From CAVQMB01 sp963713445 (GTDB lineage Bacteria; Pseudomonadota; Gammaproteobacteria; Competibacterales; Competibacteraceae), in NCBI GenBank assembly GCA_963713445.1, contig CAVQMB010000008.1, forward strand, positions 1 to 64,000: a DNA stretch of 64,000 bases. The letters run 5' to 3'. Below, in pieces: positions 1 through 7,912 of the stretch. The position numbers and the translations under genes are program-made. Every line of letters begins with the position of its first letter. Position 1 is the first letter of the stretch. The notes beneath the pieces were generated by a model. The model saw nothing but the letters and a program-made list of their open reading frames with translations. It was not told where the DNA came from and did no database searches.

Positions 1-7
1 TTAAGAA

Positions 8-609
8 ATGTCACAAGCGGATATTGCGGTTGTTGGGTTGGCGGTCATGGGTGAAAACCTGATCCTGAATATGGAAAGCAAGGGCTTTACGGTGGCCTGT
101 TTTAACCGGACGGTTTCAAAGGTCGACAATTTCAAGAAGGCCGGGCCAAGGGCAAGAATATCATCGGCTGTCACAGTGTCGAAGAGATGGTTCAGTCACT
201 CAAGACGCCGCGCAAGGTGATGATCATGGTCAAGGCCGGTAAGCCGGTCGATGCATTCATCGACAGGTGCTGCCCCTGCTGGAGGATGGTGATATTATCA
301 TCGACGGCGGCAACAGTCATTTCCCGGACACCATCCGACGCACCGAATATGTTGAAAGCAAGGGCAAATTGTATATCGGAACCGGTGTTTCCGGCGGCGA
401 AGAAGGGCGCTTCAAAGGCCCGTCCATCATGCCCGGCGGCTCGACGGCGTGGGGAACATGTCAAGCCCATCTTCCAGAAGATTTCGGCTCATACCGACGG
501 TGAACCCTGCTGTGACTGGGTAGGAGAAAACGGTGCGGGCCATTTTGTCAAAATGGTGCACAACGGTATCGAGTACGGTGACATGCAGATGGTGATGGTT
601 ATTTTGTAA
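8..609 (+). pseudogene. gnd: 6-phosphogluconate dehydrogenase (decarboxylating), frameshifted N-terminal fragment
   Basis: The first frame begins MSQADIAVVGLAVMGENLILNM, a degraded form of the NADP-binding start of 6-phosphogluconate dehydrogenase. The reading then jumps frames: LEDGDIIIDGGNSHFPDT near 280-330 and GTGVSGGEEG near 380-410 lie in one frame, KISAHTDGEPCCDWVGENGAGHFVKMVHNGIEYGDMQ near 478-590 in another. These are the conserved SGGEEGA and GAGHFVKMVHNGIEY active-site stretches, including the catalytic lysine region. At least two frameshifts are needed and the gene stops after about 200 of the usual 470 residues, so the pentose phosphate enzyme cannot be made here. The missing C-terminal domain is not found downstream. 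The gene starts only 8 bases from the window edge. Confidence 0.85.
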
Positions 610-702
610 CGCTTAACCATACGTATTGCTCGGCATTTCCTTTAACTCCGTTGCACTACCCTGGCGAGATACCGTGGCTCGCCGCCGCCGATGGATAAAA
701 AA

Positions 703-724
703 ACGCCCGCTATAAAGCGGGCGT
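703..724 (-). terminator. Rho-independent terminator for the kinase/response regulator operon
   Basis: A perfect 8-bp stem (ACGCCCGC / GCGGGCGT) with a 6-base loop is followed, read on the minus strand, by a run of seven T. It lies about 240 bases past the stop of the minus-strand NarL-type regulator and points the right way to end that operon. Confidence 0.8.
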
Positions 725-962
725 CAATACCTACGACTCGTCGTCGAGGGAGGCCGGGGGATAGAAAAATCCCGGTGCCATCGGAACGCAGGCAGTCGTG
801 CTTTCGTCACCCTACCGCCCTTGCACCACCCTCGATAACCACTATCGTTGAACAGAAGCAGGTTTCATATACCCAATTTTCAGTATTTGCGGCTCTGTAC
901 AGGATACTGCTGCCAGACCGGGGCACTCCCGGCTCCCAGGGCTGGCGCTCGGCAAAGAGGTT

Positions 963-1589
963 TCAAAGCGGGGATAGCCCCTCGCGGATGGCGTAGCGAG
1001 TGAGTTCAGCGACGCCGCGCACCCCTAGCTTGCGCATGATGTTGCGCCGGTGCACCTCTACCGTGCCCGGTGAGATATGCAGCCGCTCGGCGACGTCCCG
1101 GGTGCGCTTGCCCTCGGCGATGAGTTGCAGGACTTCGCGCTCGCGCCGCGCCAAAGGGTCGGCGGAGAACGTATCGCCGGCACTGACCGGCGTTCCGTTG
1201 ATCTGGGGACACAGATAACGCTTTCCGGCGACAACGGCGCGGATGGCATTGACCAACCCACGCCCGGCGGCGGCCTTGGCCACATAGCCATCGGCGCCGG
1301 CTTTCAACATCTCTAGCACGTAGCGCCTTTCCGTATGCGCCGACAATGCAATGATTTTGACAGCAGGAAGGTGGCGACGCAGCCGTGCGCTGACTTCGAT
1401 GCCGTTCAACTCTGGCATACCGATGTCCAGCACCACCACGTTCGGCGCTAGCTCGCGGGCCAACTTCAAGGTAGCAAACCCATCGCCGGCCTCGCCGACG
1501 ACCGTCATGTCCAGTTCCCGTTCCAAAATGGTATGCAGCGCTTCGCGTACCATGCGGTGATCGTCGGCCAGCAGAATATGAATGCTCAT
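963..1589 (-). CDS. NarL/LuxR-family response regulator
   Basis: The 208-residue protein has a receiver domain at about 1-120 with the acidic pair D9-D10, phospho-acceptor D55 (VVVLDIGMPE) and conserved K105, then a LuxR-type helix-turn-helix at about 143-205 (LARREREVLQLIAEGK, HISPGTVEVHRRNIMRKLGV). It should be a DNA-binding output protein switched by phosphorylation. Its ATG overlaps the stop of the upstream histidine kinase gene in an ATGA, so the pair is translated together and the kinase is the obvious partner. NarL-type regulators normally work with HisKA_3 kinases, which is the kinase type found in the neighbour. The regulated genes cannot be inferred from the window. Confidence 0.93.
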   Translation of the reverse strand: MSIHILLADDHRMVREALHTILERELDMTVVGEAGDGFATLKLARELAPNVVVLDIGMPELNGIEVSARLRRHLPAVKIIALSAHTERRYVLEMLKAGADGYVAKAAAGRGLVNAIRAVVAGKRYLCPQINGTPVSAGDTFSADPLARREREVLQLIAEGKRTRDVAERLHISPGTVEVHRRNIMRKLGVRGVAELTRYAIREGLSPL

Positions 1590-4500
1590 TGTGTCATCCG
1601 TTCCTCGAGCAGGGGGGCGGTCAAAGTCACTTCCGTGCCGCCATCCCTCATGCTATGGATACTCATGTTACCATCGATCAGGCTGATGCGGTGGCGCAGG
1701 CTGGCCAGGCCCAAGCCGCCTGATCGGCGGTTGCACGTTATTGTCGTTGGGTCGAAGCCCTTTCCCCAGTCGCGTACGCTGATGGCGACGACGTCGTCGA
1801 CCCGCCGCAGGTCGACATGCGTCCGTTCTCCGCTATCGGCGTGCTTGACGACGTTGATTAGCAGCTCGCGAACACCACGGAACAAGTTAGATGCGACGAT
1901 CGGCTCCAGTGGTTTGGGCGCCCCGTCATCGGTCACCTTGACGCTGAGGCCGTGTTGCTGCTGCATGAGCTTGGCCAGTTCCTCTAGCGCCGCAAGCAGA
2001 CCGGACAAATGCAGCACCGGAGGGCTAAGCTGAAAGCTGAGCGAGTGCACCCGCTCATTGGCCTGCTCGATGAGCTGGCTGAGCTCCTTCATGGTCGCCG
2101 CCTGGTCGGATGGCGACGCGCAGGACTGCGCCGCATTAAGCTTGATCTGGGCTAACGCCAGGCTCTGAGCCAAATCATCGTGCAGATCCAGGGCCAGGGC
2201 CTGGCGCTCCTGCTCGGCGCGATCGGCGACCGCTCGGGCCATCTCGCGGACCTCACGGGTGCGCTGCTTGACACGGCACTCCAATTCCCGGTTGTGGTCG
2301 CGGGCCATGATCGCTTCCTGCGCCAGGCGCCGGGTGTCGCTGATGTCGATGAAGGTCACCAGCACCCCGTCAACGCTGCCGTCACGCACCCGATACGGCA
2401 ATATTCGGCGCAGATACCAGCGTCCACCGGGACCTTCCAGCTCCTGCTCGTTCCGCTCAAGGGTGGCGAGCACGGTCTTGGCGGCCGCTATCAACGGTAG
2501 GCCGACGACGGCCGAGGCGAAGTCGGTGATCGGCCGGCCAGCATCGCTTGGCAGCAGATTGATTATGCTGTCCGTGGCCGGCGAGAACCATTTGAGCCGG
2601 AACTCGAAATCCAGACACAGGGTAGCGATATCGGTGCTGGCCAGCACGTTCTTGAGGTCATTGTTGGCCCCCTCGAGTTCGGCGATCTTGGCTTCCAGTT
2701 CCTGGTTGACAGCGCTGAGTTCTTCGTTGAGCGACTGCATCTCCTCTTTCGAGCTTTCCAACTCCTCGTTGCTGGTTTGCAGCTCTTCGTTCATCGAGAT
2801 CGCCTCTTCGTTGGCGATCTTGAGCTCGTCGTAGGAGGTCTCCAGTTGTTCGATGGTGGCCTGCAGGTCGGCGCGAGTGATGACGAGTTCATCTTCGATC
2901 TGGTGCACGCGGCCGGACTGAACGGTGTTACCGGTTAACGCCGGCGGCTGAGCCGGTTGGTCGTGAAACACTACTAGCAGTCGCTGGTGCGGCTCACCCT
3001 CAATGCTGGTCGGTATCACGGTCAGTTTTACCGCTTCGAAGTGGCCATCGCGCTTGACCCGCGCATCGACATCAGTCACCACCTTGGCCCGGGTGAGGGC
3101 GGTGCGCATCGCGCTGCGTATCCGGGAGCGCAATCCCTCGCGCACTAGCAATAGCAAATTCTGGGTAGCGGCACCCTGCGGTTGGCTGATGTAGCGTTCC
3201 ACCGGGCCGCAGAAATAGCTGGCCTCGCCGCGCTCGTCGACCAGCGCCGCAGCCGGGGCGAATTGCTCCAGGATGAGGCGGGTGGCGATGCCCTCGGCCG
3301 TGGGCGGGCGTGACGGACTGATTTGTTGGTGCAGCACAGCGGCGCTCGGCAGCGCTGCATAAGGGTTGGTCTGCAGATTGATCTGGTCGCGCGGGGTGGC
3401 GCCAATGCGCTGGTAGAGGCGCCACTTCTCCGACAGTATGGTGAACAGATGATCAGGCCGCCCGACCGATTCGGCCGCACCCAGGAATAGATAGCCGCCA
3501 GGCTGCAACGCGAAGTGGAACCGCAGGATCGCTTGTTGCTGTTGATCAGGTTTCAGATAGATCAGCAGATTGCGGCAGCTCACTAGATCCTGTTTGGAGA
3601 AGGGCGGATCAGCCAGCACGTTCTGCTTGCCGAAGACCACCGCATCACGCAGCGCCTGGCGCACTTTGTAGACGTTGTGGTCGCTGCGTTCGACGAAGAA
3701 CTGCTCAAGCTGCTTGGCCGAGAGTTTGGCCGCGATGCCGGCCGGGTAGACGCCCCGGCGCCCGATGTCCAGTGCCGCTTCGTTGGCGTCGGTGGCAAAT
3801 ATCTGTAACGGGCAGAGCTTGTTGGCTTTCTCCAACTCCTCCAACAATACGATGGCTAGGGTGTAGGCTTCCTCGCCGGTCGAGACGCCCGGCACCCATA
3901 CCCGGATCGGCTCGCTGGCGGGCTTGTGTTCGAGCAGCGGCCGGATGACGTGAACCCGCAGCGCATTCCAGGCTGCGGGGTCGCGGAAGAACTCGGTGAC
4001 CCCAATCAGCAGGTCGTGAATGAGCGCATTACTTTCCTGGGCATCGTCGCGCAGCACGGCGGCGTAGGCGGAAATGTTACGGATGTGCTTGAGCCCCATC
4101 CGTCGATAGATGCGCCGCAGTAAGGTATCGTTCTTATAGCCGTGAAGGCTCAGCCGATGCTTGCGGCTCAGGGTGTCGAGAATCGTGTTGAAGGCGTTGG
4201 CCTCGTCCGGCGAGCTGTGCGCCTCCGGTAAGTTGTCGGCCAGATAGGGGTGGTTGGCGTAATCTAGCAGCACACCCGCGATGCGCTCCACCGGTAGCAC
4301 CTGATTAACCAAACCGGTGTCCAGCGCGCTTTGCGGCATGCTCTTGAACTGGGCACTGGCCGGCTCCTGCGCCAGCACCACCCCGCCGCGGGCTGCGATG
4401 CTCTGGATGCCCACCGCCCCATCGCTGCCGGCACCCGATAGGATTACCCCAACCGCCCGCTGGCATTGGTCTTCGCCCAGCGCGCGGAAAAAATGGTCGA

Positions 4501-4816
4501 TCGGCAGCCGCATGCCGTGCACTTTGGCCGGTCGCTTCACGTGCAGGATGCCGTTGTGGATGGACAGATCGCTGTCGGGCGGTGCGGTATAGACGTGGTC
4601 CGCCTCGACCCGCATGCCGTCGCGGGCTTCCATCACGCTCAGCGCGGTGGCCTTGGCAAACAGCTCCGGCGCGAGGCTTTTGCGGTGCGGATCGAGGTGC
4701 TGTACCACCACCACGGCGAGTCCGCTGCCGGCCGGCAAGCCGTGTAGCAGCTCGCGCACCGGTTCGAACCCCCCGGCGGAGGCGCCAACGCCGATTATGC
4801 ATGTGGGTATTGTCAT
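1586..4816 (-). CDS. CheB-CheR-PAS-histidine kinase fusion protein
   Basis: This 1076-residue cytoplasmic protein has, in order: a CheB methylesterase-like domain (about 1-185) with the catalytic triad in place (S13 in GASAGG, H40 in VVQHLDP, D132 in GAGSDGA); a CheR methyltransferase domain (about 205-480; SAM motif VPGVSTGEEAYTLA, where the usual GCSTGEE has lost its Cys; also CRNLLIYL); a long coiled coil of E-L-Q-T-S-N-E-E-L type repeats (about 650-720); a PAS domain (about 725-850); a HisKA_3 dimerisation domain with H879 (LDLHDDLAQ); and an HATPase_c domain ending GGLGLASLRHRISLIDG. No transmembrane segment or CheB-type receiver is visible. A GAGGA ribosome site precedes the ATG. It overlaps the NarL-type regulator gene by 4 nt and is probably its kinase. 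What the methyl-group domains modify is unknown, as no chemoreceptor gene is nearby. Confidence 0.92.
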   Translation of the reverse strand: MTIPTCIIGVGASAGGFEPVRELLHGLPAGSGLAVVVVQHLDPHRKSLAPELFAKATALSVMEARDGMRVEADHVYTAPPDSDLSIHNGILHVKRPAKVHGMRLPIDHFFRALGEDQCQRAVGVILSGAGSDGAVGIQSIAARGGVVLAQEPASAQFKSMPQSALDTGLVNQVLPVERIAGVLLDYANHPYLADNLPEAHSSPDEANAFNTILDTLSRKHRLSLHGYKNDTLLRRIYRRMGLKHIRNISAYAAVLRDDAQESNALIHDLLIGVTEFFRDPAAWNALRVHVIRPLLEHKPASEPIRVWVPGVSTGEEAYTLAIVLLEELEKANKLCPLQIFATDANEAALDIGRRGVYPAGIAAKLSAKQLEQFFVERSDHNVYKVRQALRDAVVFGKQNVLADPPFSKQDLVSCRNLLIYLKPDQQQQAILRFHFALQPGGYLFLGAAESVGRPDHLFTILSEKWRLYQRIGATPRDQINLQTNPYAALPSAAVLHQQISPSRPPTAEGIATRLILEQFAPAAALVDERGEASYFCGPVERYISQPQGAATQNLLLLVREGLRSRIRSAMRTALTRAKVVTDVDARVKRDGHFEAVKLTVIPTSIEGEPHQRLLVVFHDQPAQPPALTGNTVQSGRVHQIEDELVITRADLQATIEQLETSYDELKIANEEAISMNEELQTSNEELESSKEEMQSLNEELSAVNQELEAKIAELEGANNDLKNVLASTDIATLCLDFEFRLKWFSPATDSIINLLPSDAGRPITDFASAVVGLPLIAAAKTVLATLERNEQELEGPGGRWYLRRILPYRVRDGSVDGVLVTFIDISDTRRLAQEAIMARDHNRELECRVKQRTREVREMARAVADRAEQERQALALDLHDDLAQSLALAQIKLNAAQSCASPSDQAATMKELSQLIEQANERVHSLSFQLSPPVLHLSGLLAALEELAKLMQQQHGLSVKVTDDGAPKPLEPIVASNLFRGVRELLINVVKHADSGERTHVDLRRVDDVVAISVRDWGKGFDPTTITCNRRSGGLGLASLRHRISLIDGNMSIHSMRDGGTEVTLTAPLLEERMTQ

Positions 4817-5417
4817 GGCTGCGTCCTCAGGCGAGCGGGCGCCAATAACTATAGCAAGACAGATAATTGTTATTTCTTTCTTGAAAAAGCTTGTATCAGA
4901 AAATACAGATATTCGACCCCGGCTTCGAATTGAAGGAGGTGGAATACCTGAAAACAGGTATTTTCAGTTTTTCCGAAGTTTATTTTATAATAGCATGTAA
5001 TACAGTTATGCTGGATTATCATTCTCATTTGTGACCTGGATGTCCAGCAACATTATGGGTCACCCATTGATGCTACTGTGTCGTAGCACATTCATGGCAC
5101 ACGGGGGAAACCAATAAACGGGATTCGTGAAGCGGCATTCTGAGGCCTTGGAAGCCGTCGGGCTCCGAAGGTCCGTGGTTCGAGTTCCGCACCTTTCGCT
5201 GGTCGTAATAGTGAAGCATGAATTAAAAATCAGATCGCTATGGTTATCTGCAGATAAATGCGGCGTCCGCAGCTGGTCGGTTCCGCGTGGGCTGGTCCAG
5301 ATCGCTCGATAGTCGCACCTCGGAATCGGAGTTGAAACCGTCCGTTTTGTCGCCCAATGTATTCGGGCCGTTGGAGAGTTGGCCCGCAACAACCGTTTTC
5401 TTTCCAGTCTTGATCAA
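4817..5417. other. Non-coding stretch between the kinase fusion gene and the lysR pseudogene
   Basis: About 600 bases without a credible gene. The first 200 bases are distinctly AT-rich and must hold the promoter for the minus-strand kinase gene, though no clear -35/-10 pair was found. A hairpin lies at 4943-4962. At 5177-5188 the bases GGTTCGAGTTCC resemble a tRNA T-arm (GGTTCGAnTCC) with one extra T, and CTCCGAA at 5163-5169 resembles an anticodon loop, but no cloverleaf can be closed. The remainder looks like decayed sequence. Confidence 0.5.
4943..4962. other. Hairpin with 8-bp perfect stem
   Basis: AATACCTG and CAGGTATT form a perfect stem around an AAAA loop. On the plus strand it is followed by TT, CAG and TTTTT, so it could act as a weak plus-strand terminator. 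It could equally be an operator dyad upstream of the minus-strand kinase gene, whose start is 127 bases away. Nothing in the sequence decides between these. Confidence 0.45.
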
Positions 5418-6254
5418 TCAGCACGCGGAGCAGCGGATTCGGAACCGGCGCGCGAGCGTTACCGCATAAAATGTCTCCCGCAGCGTGGGTAATTGTGCTG
5501 CCTCGATCAGCCGTCCGTCTGCCAGTTCATCCTTGACCACGATGGGTGGGACGATCGCGAGGCCGATGTCCTCACGTGCAAACAGGCGCAGCATTGCCAT
5601 GTCATCGACTTCGGCGACAATCTTTGGTTTGACGTGAAGCCGGTCGGCAGCGCATCGAAACCCGTCCTGATGTTGCTCTCGCCTGTCGGCAGGACGAGGG
5701 GGTGGCTTGCTAACAGAACTTCAAGCGGCTGCTTTTTGCGCTTCAGGCGCTCCAGTGTCCCCACTAGACTGACCGGCTGGTCAGCGATCTGGTGTGAAAT
5801 CCATGGCGTTGACGCGTCGCGTGCCGGCGGCGCGTTGACGAGGACCACGTCAAGACGGTGGCCCTCTAGCGCCTTGAGGTCGCCGAGTCGTCCTGAGGTA
5901 ACAATGATCTCGACATTTTCCCGCGCAGTAGCGGCCTCAGGAATCCCAGCTGAAAGTTGCGTGATAGTGTCGACAGCGCGCCGACGCGCAAGACACGTTG
6001 AACCGGCCCCGTCGCTGAGCGTGCCGAGCAATTCATACCCTGGCAATGAACGAAACTGCACGGTCGGGCGATTCCCCGAATGCCGGTGACAGCCTCCTCA
6101 GCCGTTGAAGGCTCATGACTGAGCCTGGCTTCGAGTTTCTGGATCTGGATCGACAGGGCGACTGCGAGATATGCAGCTTCTCTGCCGCGCGGGTCAGGTT
6201 GCCTTCATGTGCGACAGCCCGTAAATAGCGCAAGTGGTTGTAGTTAAATACCAT
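5418..6254 (-). pseudogene. LysR-family regulator (NhaR-like), frameshifted
   Basis: The N-terminal frame reads MVFNYNHLRYLRAVAHEGNL then TRAAEKLHISQS, a LysR helix-turn-helix of the NhaR-like subgroup. The effector-binding domain continues in a second frame (LDVVLVNAPPARDASTPW, PLVLPTGESNIRTGFD) and finishes in a third (DDMAMLRLFAREDIGLAIVPP, LRETFYAVTLARRF). At least two frameshifts break it between 6030 and 5600. It lies divergent to the broken dabB-dabA operon. LysR regulators commonly sit divergent to dab operons, so it was presumably that operon's regulator. The span is close to full length (about 280 codons), so decay was by small indels and not by large deletion. Confidence 0.85.
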
Positions 6255-6261
6255 CCCATCA

Positions 6262-6276
6262 TTCTATAAAATAGAA
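6262..6276. promoter_or_regulatory. LysR-type operator (T-N11-A dyad) in the lysR/dabB divergent region
   Basis: TTCTAT-AAA-ATAGAA is a perfect 6-3-6 inverted repeat and contains the T-N11-A core typical of LysR binding sites. It lies 8 bases upstream of the LysR pseudogene start and about 110 bases upstream of dabB. The flanking 60 bases are very AT-rich, as expected for a divergent promoter. It appears to be the surviving operator of the dead DAB locus. Confidence 0.6.
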
Positions 6277-6384
6277 CGTTTAATTTAAATATTTATATTT
6301 AGATATATTGAAGTGTCTTCATAAAGTGTTCCCGAAAGCCATTTGCCGGGAACACAGAATTGAATTCTCTTATCTTTTTAGCTT

Positions 6385-7912
6385 ATGCCGCCCCCGCATT
6401 GGCCATTGTTGATGTCCTACGCCTGTATTAGAAAACGGTTTCAGGCTCGCCACGTCTTGCAGGTCAGCCGTCTCGCAAGCGTTGTGGCTTTTGCTTGCGA
6501 CACAGCAAGCCTGGTTGTTGCCATCAATGGGCCGATAACGATGTCGCTGAATTAACGGAGGGATTTCAGGCGGTCGAATGAATGCAGTACAGCGCAGTCG
6601 CGCGCGCCGTAACGTGTCCAATACGATAATACCGCGATGACCGCTAGGCCAGTTTGTCGGTGGGCTTTGCCTGACCCTCGCCGCCGTCATGCTGCTGGTG
6701 CTGTCCGGCAACCTGTTTCAGTTCGTTCTGGCGCTGGATAGCTGACCACCCTCGCGTTGCATTGCTGCTGGTGTTCGATCCCGAGCGGCCGGCGGCGGTA
6801 ATTGCCGCGCGCAAGAAAGACGGCACGTCGCGGTTCGGCGATGTCTGTCTGATCACCGCGGCGGCACTGCTAGCGAGCGCGTTCGGAACCTCCGATATTG
6901 CGAGCCTGCTCGAGCCTGCGCGACTAGCGCTGGCACGCGTGGCATCACCGCGATGGCGCCTTACGCTGCGACGCTGAATACTGTCGAGGCGCTGCTGAAA
7001 TCCGCACAGTTCCCGACGCATGGCTGGCTGCTCGAAGTCATGGAAACCCCGACCCCAGTCTGGGGCTGCTGCATGCGGGCATTATTAATGCTGCGGGTTT
7101 CGATGGTGCGTTTCGCCGATGTCATGGTCCTTTCGGCGTCGTCACTGCATTTCATTGCCATCGTCGGAGGCTTTACCGCTCTGATCGACGCGATCGCCAT
7201 GTGCCAAGACCAGAGTCAAGTCTCGTTGCGCGTGACCGCCGACTACTCAGATGGCTTCATGCCGACTGCAATCGGGCTCGGGGCTTCTCGATCGTCCGTC
7301 CTGCATATCGGCACCCGGAGTCCCTATACAAAGCCCATGCCTTTCGGTCTGCGGGAAGTGTTGTCGACAGCGCACGCGCTTCGCCGGGGGCCTGACGGCG
7401 CAGTCTGATCGCTTCGGGTGCCTGCAGGATCGCCGGCTGAGACTGTTGATCTACGCTTGGCAATTGTGAAGCCACGGGCTGGCTGTTTGGTCTCACACCA
7501 GCGCCAGCATCCGGCAGCTGCTGGCCCTCGGCGCCGTTTTTATCCTCGGTCTGAACCAGCTTCTGTACGTGGCCTTACTGACGGTAACACGCAGAACAGT
7601 GGTCATCTGATGGGACGGGTACCGCGCCAGCAGGCTCCTGCCATTTCGCCGTGCGCGGGAGCGGTGCTATGGGCTTCTTCCCCGCCGAGCCGCCTGATGT
7701 CCCGGAGGATCGCCATCATGTCGATAGCGGTTGCGTCTTTTGCAGGGGTCAGCGTCGCGCAAATTCACACCGGACCTGTACAAAACCGCTGTGGTGTGGC
7801 AGTTCCACGGTGCATCGAGCAAGGATGCCCCACGCTAACGCAAGATCAGTCCTTTACCGTTCGTCAACGGAAGCTCGTCAGCGACCTCAGTCAAGGTGGG
7901 CGAATTCAATGA
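6385..7912 (+). pseudogene. dabB: DabB-type proton-conducting subunit of a DAB inorganic carbon transporter, frameshifted
   Basis: DabB is a NuoL-like membrane protein that, with DabA, drives energy-coupled bicarbonate accumulation. Recognisable pieces in order: QVSRLASVVAFACDTASLVV then NGPIT near 6460-6550; LTLAAVMLLVLSGNLFQFVLA near 6665-6730; FDPERPAAVIAARKKDGTSR near 6775-6830; MAPYAATLNTVEALLKSAQF and PTHGWLLEVMETPTPV near 6953-7065, the signature NuoL segment with the functional lysine; SLYKAHAF near 7320; LLALGAVFILGLNQLLYVAL near 7520-7580; and FTPDLYKTAVVWQFH near 7760-7815. These need several frames. The span of about 1.5 kb is near the intact family length, so the gene died by many small indels and stops. 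Its TGA overlaps the dabA ATG in an ATGA, showing the former operon coupling. The start at 6385 is approximate. Confidence 0.85.

Noticed and set aside
691..996. 101-residue plus-strand frame
   Set aside because: Covers the terminator hairpin and the end of the response regulator; no domain or ribosome site.
5060..5392. Minus-strand frame containing CGTRTTDLRS
   Set aside because: This peptide pattern is typical of false genes read across tRNA-like sequence; it is better explained by the T-arm-like remnant.
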